From positions 299,359 through 363,358 of the forward strand of contig NW_026516699.1 in the NCBI RefSeq assembly GCF_025766255.1: a DNA stretch of 64,000 nt, in the 5' to 3' direction. The position numbers were made by a program, and so were the translations under genes. The notes below the pieces were generated by a model. The model saw only the letters and a program-made list of their open reading frames with translations, was not told where the DNA came from and made no database searches. Below, piece by piece: positions 1 through 11,180 of this stretch (position 1 is the first letter of the stretch; the number at the start of each line of letters is the position of its first letter). This stretch comes from Zychaea mexicana. Lineage: Eukaryota > Mucoromycota > Mucoromycetes > Mucorales > Lichtheimiaceae.

Positions 1-947
1 GCTCTTGCCTGATTGGACAAGAGGCTTGACGAAAAGGATCGTCATATACATGTTGAAGATCTGATTATGACAATTAGAACAGTATGGAGTTAGTCGCGTT
101 ATTTTGAAGAAAGCTTTATCTGCTGGTTAAATACATACGAAATCATAGACCAGCAATGGAATACTGGCAATTGGCTGCAAACCAATCATACAGGTACCGT
201 CGTCTTTTAGTTCGGCAATGTGAAAGATAAGCTAATTGCGTTCACGAAAGAAGTTAGGGTTTGTTAGTCGTTGATGTCCGTTATAAAGAAAAGCTTGCTT
301 CTCTGGAGGGGGAGCGAAGCGGACGATCATTACCATGAGAGAGAAGGTGAAGATAAACGGAGTCATCAAAAGAAGATGGAACTTGTACGACCATGTTTTC
401 ATTCTTGCTTTACGAACGGCGGACACGACCCACACCTTTTCGATCAGCCTATGTAATTGATTTTCAGGGTTGAGTTATTCGTAGAAGTTACTTTATAATT
501 CAAAACGCATATCGTCGTAGCAGTGTCTTTACCAAAAGTAAATTGTGAGCTTTGTTCCTGCGTAAAAGACATCGCAAGTAAGCTCGGAAAGCAGACATGA
601 CATATTGTTACCTAGATCACACATCCTTTCTTAGTATGAATTTCAAAATAATTTGCGTCTGAGGTTCAAGTTTTTGTAATAGTACCATTGTTGGTCGAAG
701 CAAGCAAAATAGCACTGTAGGTGAATCCCCACGAGTTGATGTACAGGCAGATAACGAGCCATCGTGAATAGGTCAAGTATTTGAAATCAACGTTGTATGT
801 CTTCACACCGAACAGAACACACATAACAGTGACAGAAAGCAAGGCGATCAATTGCGAAGTCAGCTCGGTCGTGTCGGGCTGCATGGCCTGAACGAGCTCA
901 TCAGCGATAGTGGAATTGTGAATAGGGTCAAGAGTGCCTGGATCCAT
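1..947 (-). CDS. Polytopic membrane protein, 3' end beyond window
   Basis: Five exons join in frame with GT-AG introns: 686-947, 533-611, 334-448, 139-231 and 1-60, running off the left edge. The start MDPGTLDP follows an upstream stretch without other starts. The product (over 200 aa so far) has a short polar N-terminus with an NST glycosylation sequon, then at least five hydrophobic segments, roughly at residues 29-49, 58-86, 100-124, 137-160 and 168-198. Charged K/R turns separate several of them, for example SAVRKARMK. The layout resembles a fungal multi-pass (possibly 7TM) membrane protein of unknown function. I do not recognise a named family. The exon phases fit exactly, so the model is good even though the function is unknown. 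Confidence 0.7.
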
Positions 948-3604
948 CTTTGAATTGAGAACGATGCAAAAGAGAAATAAGAATCTTTTGTGTTTTCTAT
1001 TTTACACGTACTTGTTTATATCTTTTGCTCTCCCTAAAAAACACTGAAGCCAATATAGGCGCACATAACCATTTGCTGCTACTACTATTGCTGGTGCTGC
1101 TATGCTGCTTAATGCCCATCATCGTTTTTTGTGCACCATGCTGTGTGGTGGAGTATTATCGCTCCCTGTCCTTGACTATTCCACTGATACTTTAACCCCT
1201 TATTTTCTGCTTCTCTCTTGCTACTCCCTTCCCTCCTGATTCAGCCACATATAAGCTGGCAGTATGATATTATTTTGCCTCCTTTTTTCTGCCTTGCTAC
1301 TATTCTGAACTCTTGTACATATAGTGCGTACCGCATTGGGTCCATTTGACGTCTTTGCCCTTAAGAAAAAGTTGTATCTGACAAGAAAAAGCAGCACCAT
1401 GCGTAACAATTCATATAATATTCTACTTTTTTTTAATTTCGACGCCATCATGGAAAATACACTACATTAAAGAGATGAAAGGCAAGAAAGACCAGAATTA
1501 GCAGCACCTTACTTTCTCCCCTAGTATATGTGATTCACGGACTATCGGGAAGGGAGGTTGAGGGGAAAATTAACTTTGGAAGCAGTGACTAGTAGTAAAC
1601 AGACAAAACGTATACACACATGCAACCGGTCGAAATTTTATCTTTTCATTTGATATAGGGCTATCAAGTACGTAATAGTATTGGTACTACTAGTAGTGCG
1701 TATGCGGGTTTATCCTTAGGATCCGGGAAAGTAAAAGAGGGAGGCGGGGAGGTAAAGAGGACGAGGAGCGAAGAGAAAATGCATGTCAATGTTTGATGTA
1801 TTTTTCATGAGACGTATAGCTTATGTAGGTTCTCTTGTTCCACTTGCCGATCCCCCATATTCCCTCTCTTTCTCTCTTGTGTGCCATGCACCCTTGGATA
1901 TACGGACGCATCTCTTGACTCTCTCTCTCTCTCCATCCCTCCTCACTCCTATTTCACGCGCACCACAGCGAGAAACAATGACACTTTCGTTCCTCCGCCA
2001 TTGATACCACCGTTTTATTCTCCTTTGTTGTAACGCTTTTGAAGTTTACTTGCTATGAGCACTTGGCTGCTGTTGTGCTGCAAGTGTGCGTGGTGTGCAT
2101 ACGTGATTGTGGCCGTCACTATCGTCATCAGCCTTATTTACCTGTTATACTAATGACGTTTGAACTCTTTTTTTTCTTCATCCCAATTTTTTTGTGGTAA
2201 GGAGACTGCAATACCAAATGGCCCTTTGGTGTAAACGCAAATTTTGCTCAAGAGTGAGCAGAGAAGAGAAGGAGGTGTACACTGTGCGTGCTCTTTTTAT
2301 ACTGCTGCATGTACGGTAGTAGTGATCTGTTTCTTTTCCTTTCAAACTTTCTTATAATATTATTCAAATTAGAGCTTGTCCACATATACAATATACCTAG
2401 AGCGCTATAATTTGGCGATTTGACACGATGTGTGTATGCTTCATAAAACTATTTTGAGAACTTGCATTTGAAAACATTTGAAATGTTGGATGTTTTAAAA
2501 AATTATATTATGTAAATACAAACAAATATATAGTTTAGTTACATCAAGGAGCCCCTTTTTAACATGGACCATCACGAATTAGCCAGTTCAAAGGCGGGCA
2601 TGATTGACAGGATTCCATGTAACACGATTGAGGGTATAGAGTGTATATCCATAAATGCATGTTTCGTGCATATCATGACGAACAATTAGCTTACATATCA
2701 GCACGCGACAGCTAAAACGCGATGTGGACCGATTTTGTGAACGCCACTTGTTTATCGTGGTGTGATGTCTAAACTAACATATAGCTACTGAATGGATATC
2801 ACGCTCTTTGCATGTCCCATATTGTCGTGGTTATACAGTGAGGCCAGATCAGCACACAGCGAAATAAATGATGTAGTTTGGCCAGGAAATCGAAGGCAGG
2901 ACATCGATACTATTACTACATCACTTGGTCTGTCACGTTTTGATTTCCTTTTGTTCCTTTATTATACTAAGCATCTATAGGGAACATAGTAACCTTATTT
3001 GTATGCTATAATGAACAACTTCGGCACCTATATGGAGCACATAACAAAATTGCAGCATGTACTGTAGTGAAGCCCACTGATCTCCACACATCAAGAAGAG
3101 AAAGAAGAGATACAGTTGTGCGTTTTCTTGAAATGACATGCCTGAGTGTTGTAGCAGCCGCATTGAAACAGTCGACTTTATAAGAAAATGACGTTTTTTT
3201 TATGTCCCTTTACTTAATCTTTATAGGAGACAGAAGACTATTTTCACGCTTGAATGATGATCGGTGAAGTAGGTTAGGTTACATAACTTATATTGACAAC
3301 AGAACAGCAACATAAACATATGCATACAAGTAACAGCAACAAAAGAAGATGCTTCCTGTTATACTACAGGGTCATCATGATACTATAAATCGCAGATAGA
3401 AATAAAACCGATTAATTTAGACGGGATCGAAAGAGCTTCTTGTTTGGTTTAATGTTTTGGATGTTGGAATATACATATACAAATTCATCAGGAACGGATA
3501 AAAATAAGCGAATACGAAAACTACAGATAATGATTATGACAGGAATACAAGCACTGGGTCACTTTGGCTATTATCATAATGACAACAGCAGCAGTGAGCA
3601 GCCG
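948..3604. other. Intergenic region without a recognisable gene
   Basis: Only short ORFs without splice support or familiar motifs are present on either strand. A pyrimidine-rich tract lies at about 1850-1960, including a CT-repeat near 1918-1932. The stretch 2340-2560 is AT-rich. It separates two minus-strand genes, so it holds the promoter of the membrane protein gene near 948 and the 3' side of the glycosylase gene near 3604. I see no RNA gene or transposon terminus. Confidence 0.5.
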
Positions 3605-5415
3605 TTAATTATCAGCGAGACAGTTCCAGTTTATTGGGTCTCTGGCATTTTGTTGCAGGTATTCGTTGGCTTGTTTGAAGTGGCCACAGGTGAGAAATCC
3701 TCCTATAGAGAAGATGTCATATAACGCGTAATTTAGCAAAACGTATAAATAGATAAAAAACGATCATGTTCTCAATAATATATGCTGCTGAAGTATAAAA
3801 AACAGGCTTACGGTGAGCAGAGAGGGGAGAGGGATGTACGGATTTGAGCACCAAATGTTTCTACGATTCGATCATGTATGATACGGTCAGCACGCATCTA
3901 GTTTTAGTTTCTTCTGGTCTCATCCCTTTCTCTTATCTCCCCGTCCTAACTCCTTGCTTGCTTCGTTAAAGCTTATTACCGATTTGTTGATTTTAGCTCC
4001 TTTACTTTGAGCATGGGCGCCCCAAAGCATAAAGACAACGTGTTCTTTCTTTTCGTTGATATGTCTGATAACAGCATCTATGGTATATTTTGCATATACG
4101 TCAGAAAGACAGAGAAACACATGGAAACAGTCAGATCCTATTTGGCTCAAGTACACGCTCTTTTCACCTTCCTTCCCAATAAGTAGAAACAAAAGGATAC
4201 ATGGCTTACCTGTAAATTTCTCCCAGCCTCGGTTAGCATGACTGCCAGCCTCCTTTGCCCTGACCGTCAGGGATGTGTTTAGTAGCAACACACCCTGATG
4301 TGCCCATTTTTCAAGAAATCTACAATAAGCAACGTAGCAGTTCGCTTTGTATTTCAGTACTACTTTCTTTCCAAAGTATTCTTTCATTAGGTAGTAGGCG
4401 GTAGTTGTGCGTTATTACTGCTGTAGTCACTAGTCTTTAGTTGGCATATATTCTGTTCTTTACCCGTGCTTTGGTGCTGTGAAATCGGGAAAGTCATTTC
4501 GCAGCGCCTTATAGATATTCTCCAGGGATGGTGGGGTACGTACTCCTTTTACAACTGAAAAGCACAATCCATGTGCCTGATTCGGACCGTGGTACGGATC
4601 TGGGAAAGAGACGAGACCAATCAACATCACCTTTTCGCTGTTCTCATGCTGACCATATTTCTTTTCTAAAAAAAAGAGTCAATCAACGCTACCTTGACCA
4701 ATGATAACGACCTTTACCTCCGAAGGAGGCGTCAAATGTGTCCAGCTGTAGATTTTCGGGCCTAGCGAAAGAGAAATATACATACTCGCTTAAGTAAGTC
4801 TAGAATAATTTCATAAGTTGTATCTATCCCTATTCATTTATCCTTATTCATTTACCTGGAGGGTAAATGGTCTTTTTGGCAGTTGCTTCAGCCTTCAGAA
4901 ACTTTTTCAACTGTGGTATGCTATACATGAGTATTATTCGGTTCCTTTTCGTTTCAATCAAGAAGGGATAAACGTACCGTGGTAAAGTAAGGTTTTGTCA
5001 GCTCAGCCTTCAACACTTTGGCCCAATCGTAGTGCAAGGTGTCAAGTTCGAGTTCCAACAAGGTTTTCAGTTCGTCACTAAGATCAGTGAATAAGTCCTT
5101 GGTAGCCCGCTTTTCTTTTGTTGAAACTTCAAGTGAATCAACTGTCGTCGTCGTCGTCGACGCCGTGTCATTCTTCTTGTCAGTTGCTGCGGGCGCTGCT
5201 TTCTTAAACATGGACAGCAAGGACGCTTGTCGCACAATGGCAGGCTTCTTGGGCGCACTGCCAGTTGCATTGTCATTATCGTCTTCCAATGCTCGTTTGT
5301 TGCTGCCGTTCTGCATTTCGTTTCTAGGATTTAAGGTAGAGAAGCTGCTTTGTCTTCGTGTCAAATTTAAAATAGGGGAATGTTTAGTGCGCGCCTCGCG
5401 TGCGCAGCGTGTCAA
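3605..5415 (-). CDS. UNG1: Uracil-DNA glycosylase (family 1, UNG)
   Basis: This enzyme removes uracil from DNA to start base-excision repair. Eight exons join exactly: 4978-5415, 4856-4910, 4693-4761, 4464-4599, 4210-4319, 3980-4077, 3812-3860 and 3605-3702 (1053 nt, 350 aa). The family-1 motifs are present: the water-activating loop GQDPYHG near residues 186-192 (its Asp codon is split across an intron), the uracil-pocket LLLN, LWG..AQ, and the DNA-intercalation loop HPSPLSAHR near 311-319. The N-terminus is long. Residues 1-33 are basic and Ser/Thr-rich, like a mitochondrial presequence, and Met34 could start a nuclear form. [10 protein letters not shown] (63-72) resembles a PCNA-interaction box. 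The gene lies 143 bp downstream of the reductase gene on the same strand. Function is near certain. Targeting is inference. Confidence 0.95.
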
Positions 5416-5558
5416 ACATTTTTGACGGAGTTTATTGCCTCAACGACATACGCGCCGCACACAGCAAAGTAATGGAGTAAATGGAAACGTGTTTCTTTTT
5501 TTCATTCAACACGCTTTTCATGGTGGCATAATAAACTAGAGTACATCGCGGAGGAGAA

Positions 5559-6893
5559 TCACTCATCAGCGACTTTGATGATTTGTTTACCGAGGTTCTT
5601 TCCTTGCAAAACATCGATCAATGCCTCTGGTGCCTTTTCGATTCCTTCTGCGACACTTTCTTTGTAGTTGATTTTTCCATCCAGCAGCCATTGTGTCACA
5701 TCCTTTCGGAACTGCTCCTTCATATCCGCTTCATCACTGACAATAAATCCCTCCACGCGTAATCGCTTCACAATAATCTGCATGAGATTGTGTGCAGTTT
5801 CTGGATGCTCGGCATACTGAGAAATCATACCACAGGCCACAATTCTAAAGACAAACAAAGTATCATTAACTAAACGTTCACACGAAAAAAAAAACTCCCA
5901 CCGCTACAACTCATTTTCGTCGCCACCTATTAATTACCGGCCATAATTATTGCAATTTGCAATCGCAGCTTCAAGAGTCTTTCCACCGACATTATCAAAA
6001 TAGATATCGATTCCTTTGGGACAGACTTCTTTAAGTTTAGTACTGATATCGTCATTTTTATAGTTGAACGCCTCGTCAAACCCGATTTCCTTGAGATACA
6101 CCGTTTTGTCATCGGCTCCTGCCGACCCTACTACGGTCATGCCATATACTTTGCCAATTTGACCTGCAAGCTGACCCACGGAGCTTGCTGCAGCAGAGAC
6201 GTAGAGTGTTTTGCCTTTCTTTGGGCGTCCAATTTTCATCATACTAAGGCATTGGAGACGCAATAGGAGAAGAACTGATAAACATATACCGTTCCTTTCA
6301 TTTGGCGCTCGTTCTCTGTATTATAGGTGCAGCACTTACCCCACATAAGCGGTCATACCTGGCATCCCCAATAAGCCCAAATAGTAACTCGGGGGAAGTC
6401 CGGTATCCCTTGGATCGTTTTTGACCTGGTATTCTTCGGCCTGCTTTTCGTCTTGGACCAAGGTGTATTGCTCAAATAATCCGCCTGAAGATTGAACAAG
6501 GTCACCCTCCTTAAATTTGGGGTTGTTGGACTTGGTAACTAGACTCATGGTTCCACATTTCAGGGGTTTGCCGATTTCAAACGCGTCAACATACGATTTG
6601 ACGCTTGGATCGCGCATCCGTCCGCGCATATACGAGTCGATAGAGAGAGAAAGTTGCTTCAAGATGAATTGTCCATTCGAAAGTGGCGCGTCGAGGTCAA
6701 ACTCTGTTTCTTTGATGGCCATGTCCTTTCCAACCTCCGGGATGTAGCTGTCTGGAATTCTGGAAAAGATGACTTGCGTGTTTTTCACCATGATCGCTGC
6801 GTTTGCCCCTGCCGTAATAGTTGAGAAAGAACGAATAGCAAATGTACAAAGATTTTTAGCGAAGAAAGGGTTTCGCAACATGTACTTGGGCAA
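5559..6893 (-). CDS. NADP-dependent MDR reductase (alkenal/prostaglandin-reductase type)
   Basis: Three exons (6340-6893, 5938-6243, 5559-5844) give 381 aa in a clean frame. The protein is a zinc-free medium-chain dehydrogenase/reductase of the leukotriene B4 dehydrogenase/alkenal reductase type, which reduces the C=C bond of enals or enones with NADPH. Evidence includes the N-terminal SIDSYMRGRM segment, the Rossmann nucleotide loop AAASSVGQLAGQ at about residues 203-214, the YFDNVGG motif after the fold, and a C-terminal EAL..L..GKNLGK.I signature. Residues 1-34 (basic and hydrophobic, ending before IMVKN) look like an added mitochondrial presequence, and Met35 is where most relatives would start. 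The exact substrate cannot be read from the sequence. Confidence 0.9.
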
Positions 6894-7088
6894 AAAAACA
6901 AGAGAAAAGACGTTTCAAAAACCCACGTTCTTTAAAATTGTGCCGGCGCGTGTTTCGATTCAAACAATAATTAGTAAGCATATGCAACAGCACACATTAC
7001 TCTCAGTTTACGCTAGTCCGTAACAGGGGTTGTGCTTTAGGATAAACAACACTCCAAATTATTTGCGCTAAGCAGTAATACACAGTTA
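6894..7088 (-). promoter_or_regulatory. Short promoter of the reductase gene, bounded by a transposon end
   Basis: The reductase start codon is at 6893 and a Harbinger terminus with its TTA duplication begins at 7086-7089. All of the ordinary proximal promoter must therefore lie in these 195 bp, or the transposon supplies part of it. No TATA element is clear. Confidence 0.4.
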
Positions 7089-7243
7089 GAGCATCTCCAT
7101 CGGCCTATTCTAAATTTGGAGTCAATTATCATAGGGGTACCATAGAATTCACATATTTTCCCAGCGGTTCCAAAATAAAAAATTTACTGTAAAAATCCCT
7201 TTTGACTCTCCCACTTATTCTTTATTTTATTCTCTAAAGTAAC

Positions 7244-7954
7244 ATGGAGAAGCAATTAAAGAGAATGCTCGAAGAAGATGCCAAACGACGCACTCGCCAA
7301 CGTTTATTGACGCGTCTCATTGAAGTGATCGAACAAGAATTCGAAGACGAAGAGAAACCAAAAGGTAGAGGAGGTTCTGTCCCTGGTCGCAGAACTATCA
7401 ACCGTAATCGCGTCGGAGGTCATGATAGACTTTATACTGACTACTTCTCACACAACCCAGAAGCAGAAATTCCCAAGCGTGAAACCCCCTAGTGTATCCT
7501 TCAGGTATCCTACAAGCAAGATTTGCAGTGATCCGACTTCCAGTAAAGCTTTGGGATCTCAACAAGCTGGCCAATATTATGAAGGCATGTATTATCATGT
7601 ATAATATGATAACGAAAGTGGCCGCAAAGACCCGGATGAAGATGAAGAGCACGAGGAAGTGAGATGTAAAGGGCCTGTACCATCATTAGTAGTTGAGAGG
7701 AATCCTAATACGATGAGGGAATTTTTTCAACGCTACAGTGAGATCAGAGATGAAACTGTTCACCTGCTAAATGGAAGTCAAATTAAAGGATGATGAAGAT
7801 TATGTAAATTGGAGATGTGGTAGACATGCAAGAGATTTGGATAAAATTCCATTACATATTAAAAAAATTAAAAAATAACAGTATTAAAAACAACCATCAA
7901 TTGAAAAATGATCTCATTGAACATTTATGGGCTCATCATGGCAACAGTGCTTAA
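7244..7954 (+). pseudogene. PIF/Harbinger transposase, catalytic core deleted
   Basis: Residues 1-82 match the N-terminus of the fuller Harbinger transposase at 43074 in this window (shared motif SVPG..xINR.RVGGH.RLY.DYF). From about 7510 the sequence matches that protein's C-terminus: ILQ.RFAVIR, the ACII.YNMI segment, then NPNTM.E...RY.EI, ending LIEHLWAHHGN with a stop near 7954. The middle, with the first two catalytic acidic residues, is missing, and stops and shifts interrupt the rest. The element cannot move itself but keeps a Harbinger terminus. Identity comes from comparison within the window plus family knowledge. Confidence 0.75.
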
Positions 7955-8037
7955 AAAGTCTATTTCTTAATAAAAAACATTATGAACAAAACCGTACTTT
8001 GACTTTAAGCAAATGAGTTTTTTTGTATAAACATTTA

Positions 8038-8481
8038 TTAAGGAACACAAGCATGGGCTTCAGCTTTTTCCAGTCTCTCAAGTGCCTGTCTCTTGCGTTT
8101 CATAAAATAGGGACGAGGGAGCTCATCCATGCCTTCCAAATTCATACTCAACAAGTGGTTGTCGGCAAGCCCTCGTTCCATGTCGATTCGACATTGCTCC
8201 CGTTGGATAGCCAAGGCTTCGGCGTAGCTTTCTTGGCGTTTATGCTTATAAGAAGCCTCTTCTTGCTCTCGCTTCTTTGGCTTGCTTGCGACCAATTGGA
8301 CGAGCTTGACCTCCTTCGGCAGGGACACTGTTCCAGTTGACTTCTCTACGTAACGGACCAAAAACTTTGGCTGATTATGAAGGAGCTTGTAACAATGGTC
8401 AAGAGTGAGCCTTCTTTGTTGGCGGCAATGTTTGCCTGAATAACTCTTTTCAATAATAAATTCTTTTGGGTACAAAGACAA
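8038..8481 (-). pseudogene. Harbinger Myb/SANT-like partner protein, C-terminal remnant
   Basis: PIF/Harbinger elements carry a second gene, a Myb/SANT-domain protein with a NAM-associated C-terminal part that helps bring the transposase to DNA. This 147-codon frame matches that C-terminal part in the element at 44490-45417: HCYKLLHNQPKF against HCYNELHEQPKF, followed by a charged coiled-coil tail. A compensated frame shift changes the RPIGRK region. No SANT domain is found upstream, so the gene is a fragment. It converges on the transposase remnant, as in the fuller element. Confidence 0.65.
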
Positions 8482-8830
8482 AAACTACACGGTCAAAAAA
8501 AACAACGATACAACGTCTTCAAGGCCATGCATGTGGTTGATACTATATAAATAATATGATATTAAAATTAAAAAAGTTGACCAATCTAGTACAAGGATAC
8601 CAAGGCAAAGTCGACTAAAGCAGTTGATCTTGAACCCTTTTGGAATGACGTGGTTGGAGATTATGGTGTGGTGGGAATCAATGCCTTGCGACCCAAACAT
8701 TCTTATATAAACCTGTACTCTATACGTATTAGTTAGTAACCATTAAAAAGTTTGCTGAATTTGATTGAACAAAACGAAAAAAAAATTGGACTTATCTTTA
8801 TCATAGTCCCCCACAGGATTTACTACACAT

Positions 8831-9190
8831 TTTGCGCATTACACCGAGGGGCTCCTTTGCAAAAGAAACCACGGTCAAAATGTAATACTTCCCACTCCGT
8901 ACAGTAAGATGTGACAATGAAGTCCCACCCGACAACGGAAGTTCTCACTTGGAAACCATTTCTGATTTCCTATGCAGGGCGTATATGTCGTAGTAAATCC
9001 CGTAGACACGTTTGCGCATTACACCGAGGGGCTCTTTAACAAAAGAAACCACGGTCAAATGTAATACTTCCCACTCCGTACAATAAGATGTGACAATGAA
9101 GTCCCACCCGACAACGGAAGTTCTCACTTGGAAACCGTTTCTGATTTCCTATGCAGGGCAGGATTCATTGCTGTAGAACCAAAGAGGTTG
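8831..9190. repeat. Two tandem copies of a 180-bp sequence
   Basis: The string TTTGCGCATTACACCGAGGG starts at 8831 and again at 9011, and the following roughly 150 bp repeat with few changes. The same doublet recurs inverted at about 14050-14390, 22350-22690 and 52210-52550. It lies between the Myb remnant and the DIRS-like inverted repeat. Its role is unknown. Confidence 0.8.
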
Positions 9191-10041
9191 CATATTTCGG
9201 TTGGGATGGTTAGTAAGAATATTGAATGCTGTGACTGCTAATGCGGAATCAAAATAATCTTGGATGGACAATCGTTGCGAGACGACGGTGACGAAAAGTG
9301 CTGCTACGCACGGAAAGAAAAGATAATTCCTCCACCCGACACAACATCGGGCACGAAAAAGTGCTTCACCTTTAATAAAAGAAGAAGTTTGAATACGGTT
9401 AAAAGTTTGGACTTTATAATACGTCTTAATTTGAACATAGCGTCCAGGGGAAGACATGCTTGTTCGAGACAGGTCAAAGAAGAATAGGGAGATGAAAACC
9501 CTGTGAGTGAGACAGCTAAAAGGTCATGGGGAAGTCGCTTGGGAGTATGTTGTTGGGTTAAGCGTAGACATGTAATAGAAAGAATAAGGCTGCTTACCTA
9601 GCTTGCTGCAGGTAGAGGATTGATCCAGTTGAGGGCCAGGGAGTTGATGGGCGTCGAGTTCTGCTAATATTATGCACACAACTAGCCATGCCGTTTGCAG
9701 CTGTTGAATGCGGCGGACTGGAGTTGGTTTCGATTGCGGGAGCTGATTGAGGAAAGAGGACAATGGGTCTGTGGTTTGGGGCGGTGCGGTGTGGAGGCGA
9801 GCGTGCATTCGAAGGCAGGCTATTGCATGCAGTGTGTCTAATTCTAGTCGAAAGAAATTCCTCGTAAGAATTTCTTGAGACCGTCAGAACAAAATATATA
9901 GGAGATGTGATTATGCTAGAATCTCATTTCGTAGCGTATATTAAGGCAATAAATCAAATTATTATAACATTAATCTTCATTTTCACTCAGTTATTACCAG
10001 CTTACTACTGTACATCTCTATTCTATCTATCACTTACATTC

Positions 10042-11050
10042 TCACTTTTAATGTTCCCACCCCCATTGGAAGAACAATTACACATGATGGAACACCAAAT
10101 TGCTGCTCTTCAGGAACAACTCCAAGGTGCTACTACTATCCCTATGCAGTCAGTGGATGGCACTGCTACCCTTCTTTACACTCAATGGGTATACAGTACT
10201 CGACCCCATTACGACTGGTCTCTTTCTGAAGGGCTTACTGAATTGGATGCTCCATTACGCACTTCGGCGCTACTCTCAGACTCGGAACGTAAAACCATCA
10301 TCGAGTCCTACCCTCACATGGCCCATGTGGACTACAAGGCCCCCGCTACTATCCCCACAGCTGAACGTGCAAAAGGTCAGAGCTATGTGGACAACTCTTT
10401 GAAGCAGCTGCAAAATCAATGGCAGTTGTTTACCGCCCTCAAGATATTTTCAGTCATGAATTCTTAACATCTGAAGCAGGCAGCCCTGATTTGGAACGCT
10501 ATTGTACAATGCTTTCGTTATATCCGCAAACTCTTATTGCATGCCGGTGCCTTTATGACACATGCCTCGTACAAACATCGCTCTTCGTGTCATTAATCCT
10601 TTCTTTTCGTCAAAATCTGGTAACGAAGTCAATTACACCCTCCCTCTCAATGAGATCCAAAACACATTGATTCAACAAACCGTAGCACGCAAGGCTGCTC
10701 GAGAGTCGACTATCAATGAACGTCAACGTCATCGGGCTAACAATGACTACTCTCAATTTTCTGGTCCTTTCTCGAATCTTCCAGACCAGCAGTTTTTTTG
10801 ATCAGGCCCACCCTCTCAACATGGTGGTTTCAACAACAACAGGACCAACAGCAACTACAGCAACAGCAGCCGCAACAGAAACAGAAACAACAACAACAAC
10901 ATCCGACCCAGTAGGAGGTCGGCTCAGCAAGTTTTATAGAAAATGGACTCAAAATTCAATCAACTCATTCGTCGACACCACCATCGAACATGGCTACAAA
11001 AATCAATTTCGCACACCACCATCAACGACAATAACGCCAACCCCCATCTA
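10042..11050 (+). pseudogene. DIRS-like gag-type ORF1 (frameshifted)
   Basis: Reading begins at MFPPPLEEQ with a short coiled-coil segment (MMEHQIAALQEQLQG). It continues to about 10467, then moves to other frames with the recognisable continuation RPQDIFSHEFLTSEAG, then NEVNYTLPLNEIQNT and a charged/polar tail. At least two frameshifts separate these parts. Near 10830-10900 a CAA/CAG-rich stretch of about 90 bp encodes a Thr/Gln/Asn-rich run that is absent from copies 2 and 3. The gag assignment rests on position upstream of the RT and on composition. Confidence 0.6.
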
Positions 11051-11180
11051 GCCTTTTGGCCCGGAGCAGACTCCTTTGATAGAACCAAGATTTATTGTCC
11101 AAGCAAGCAATCGAACCCGTCTCCGGCATGGAAGTTCATCAAACACCAGGCTTTTACAGCTCAATGTTTGTCATCCTAAG

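Noticed and set aside
5039..5425. 128-codon plus-strand ORF rich in Ser and Val
   Set aside because: Antisense to UNG exon 1, whose frame and splicing are firmly supported.
8831..9190. CRISPR-like array
   Set aside because: Only two long direct copies with no regular short repeats and spacers, in a eukaryotic context.
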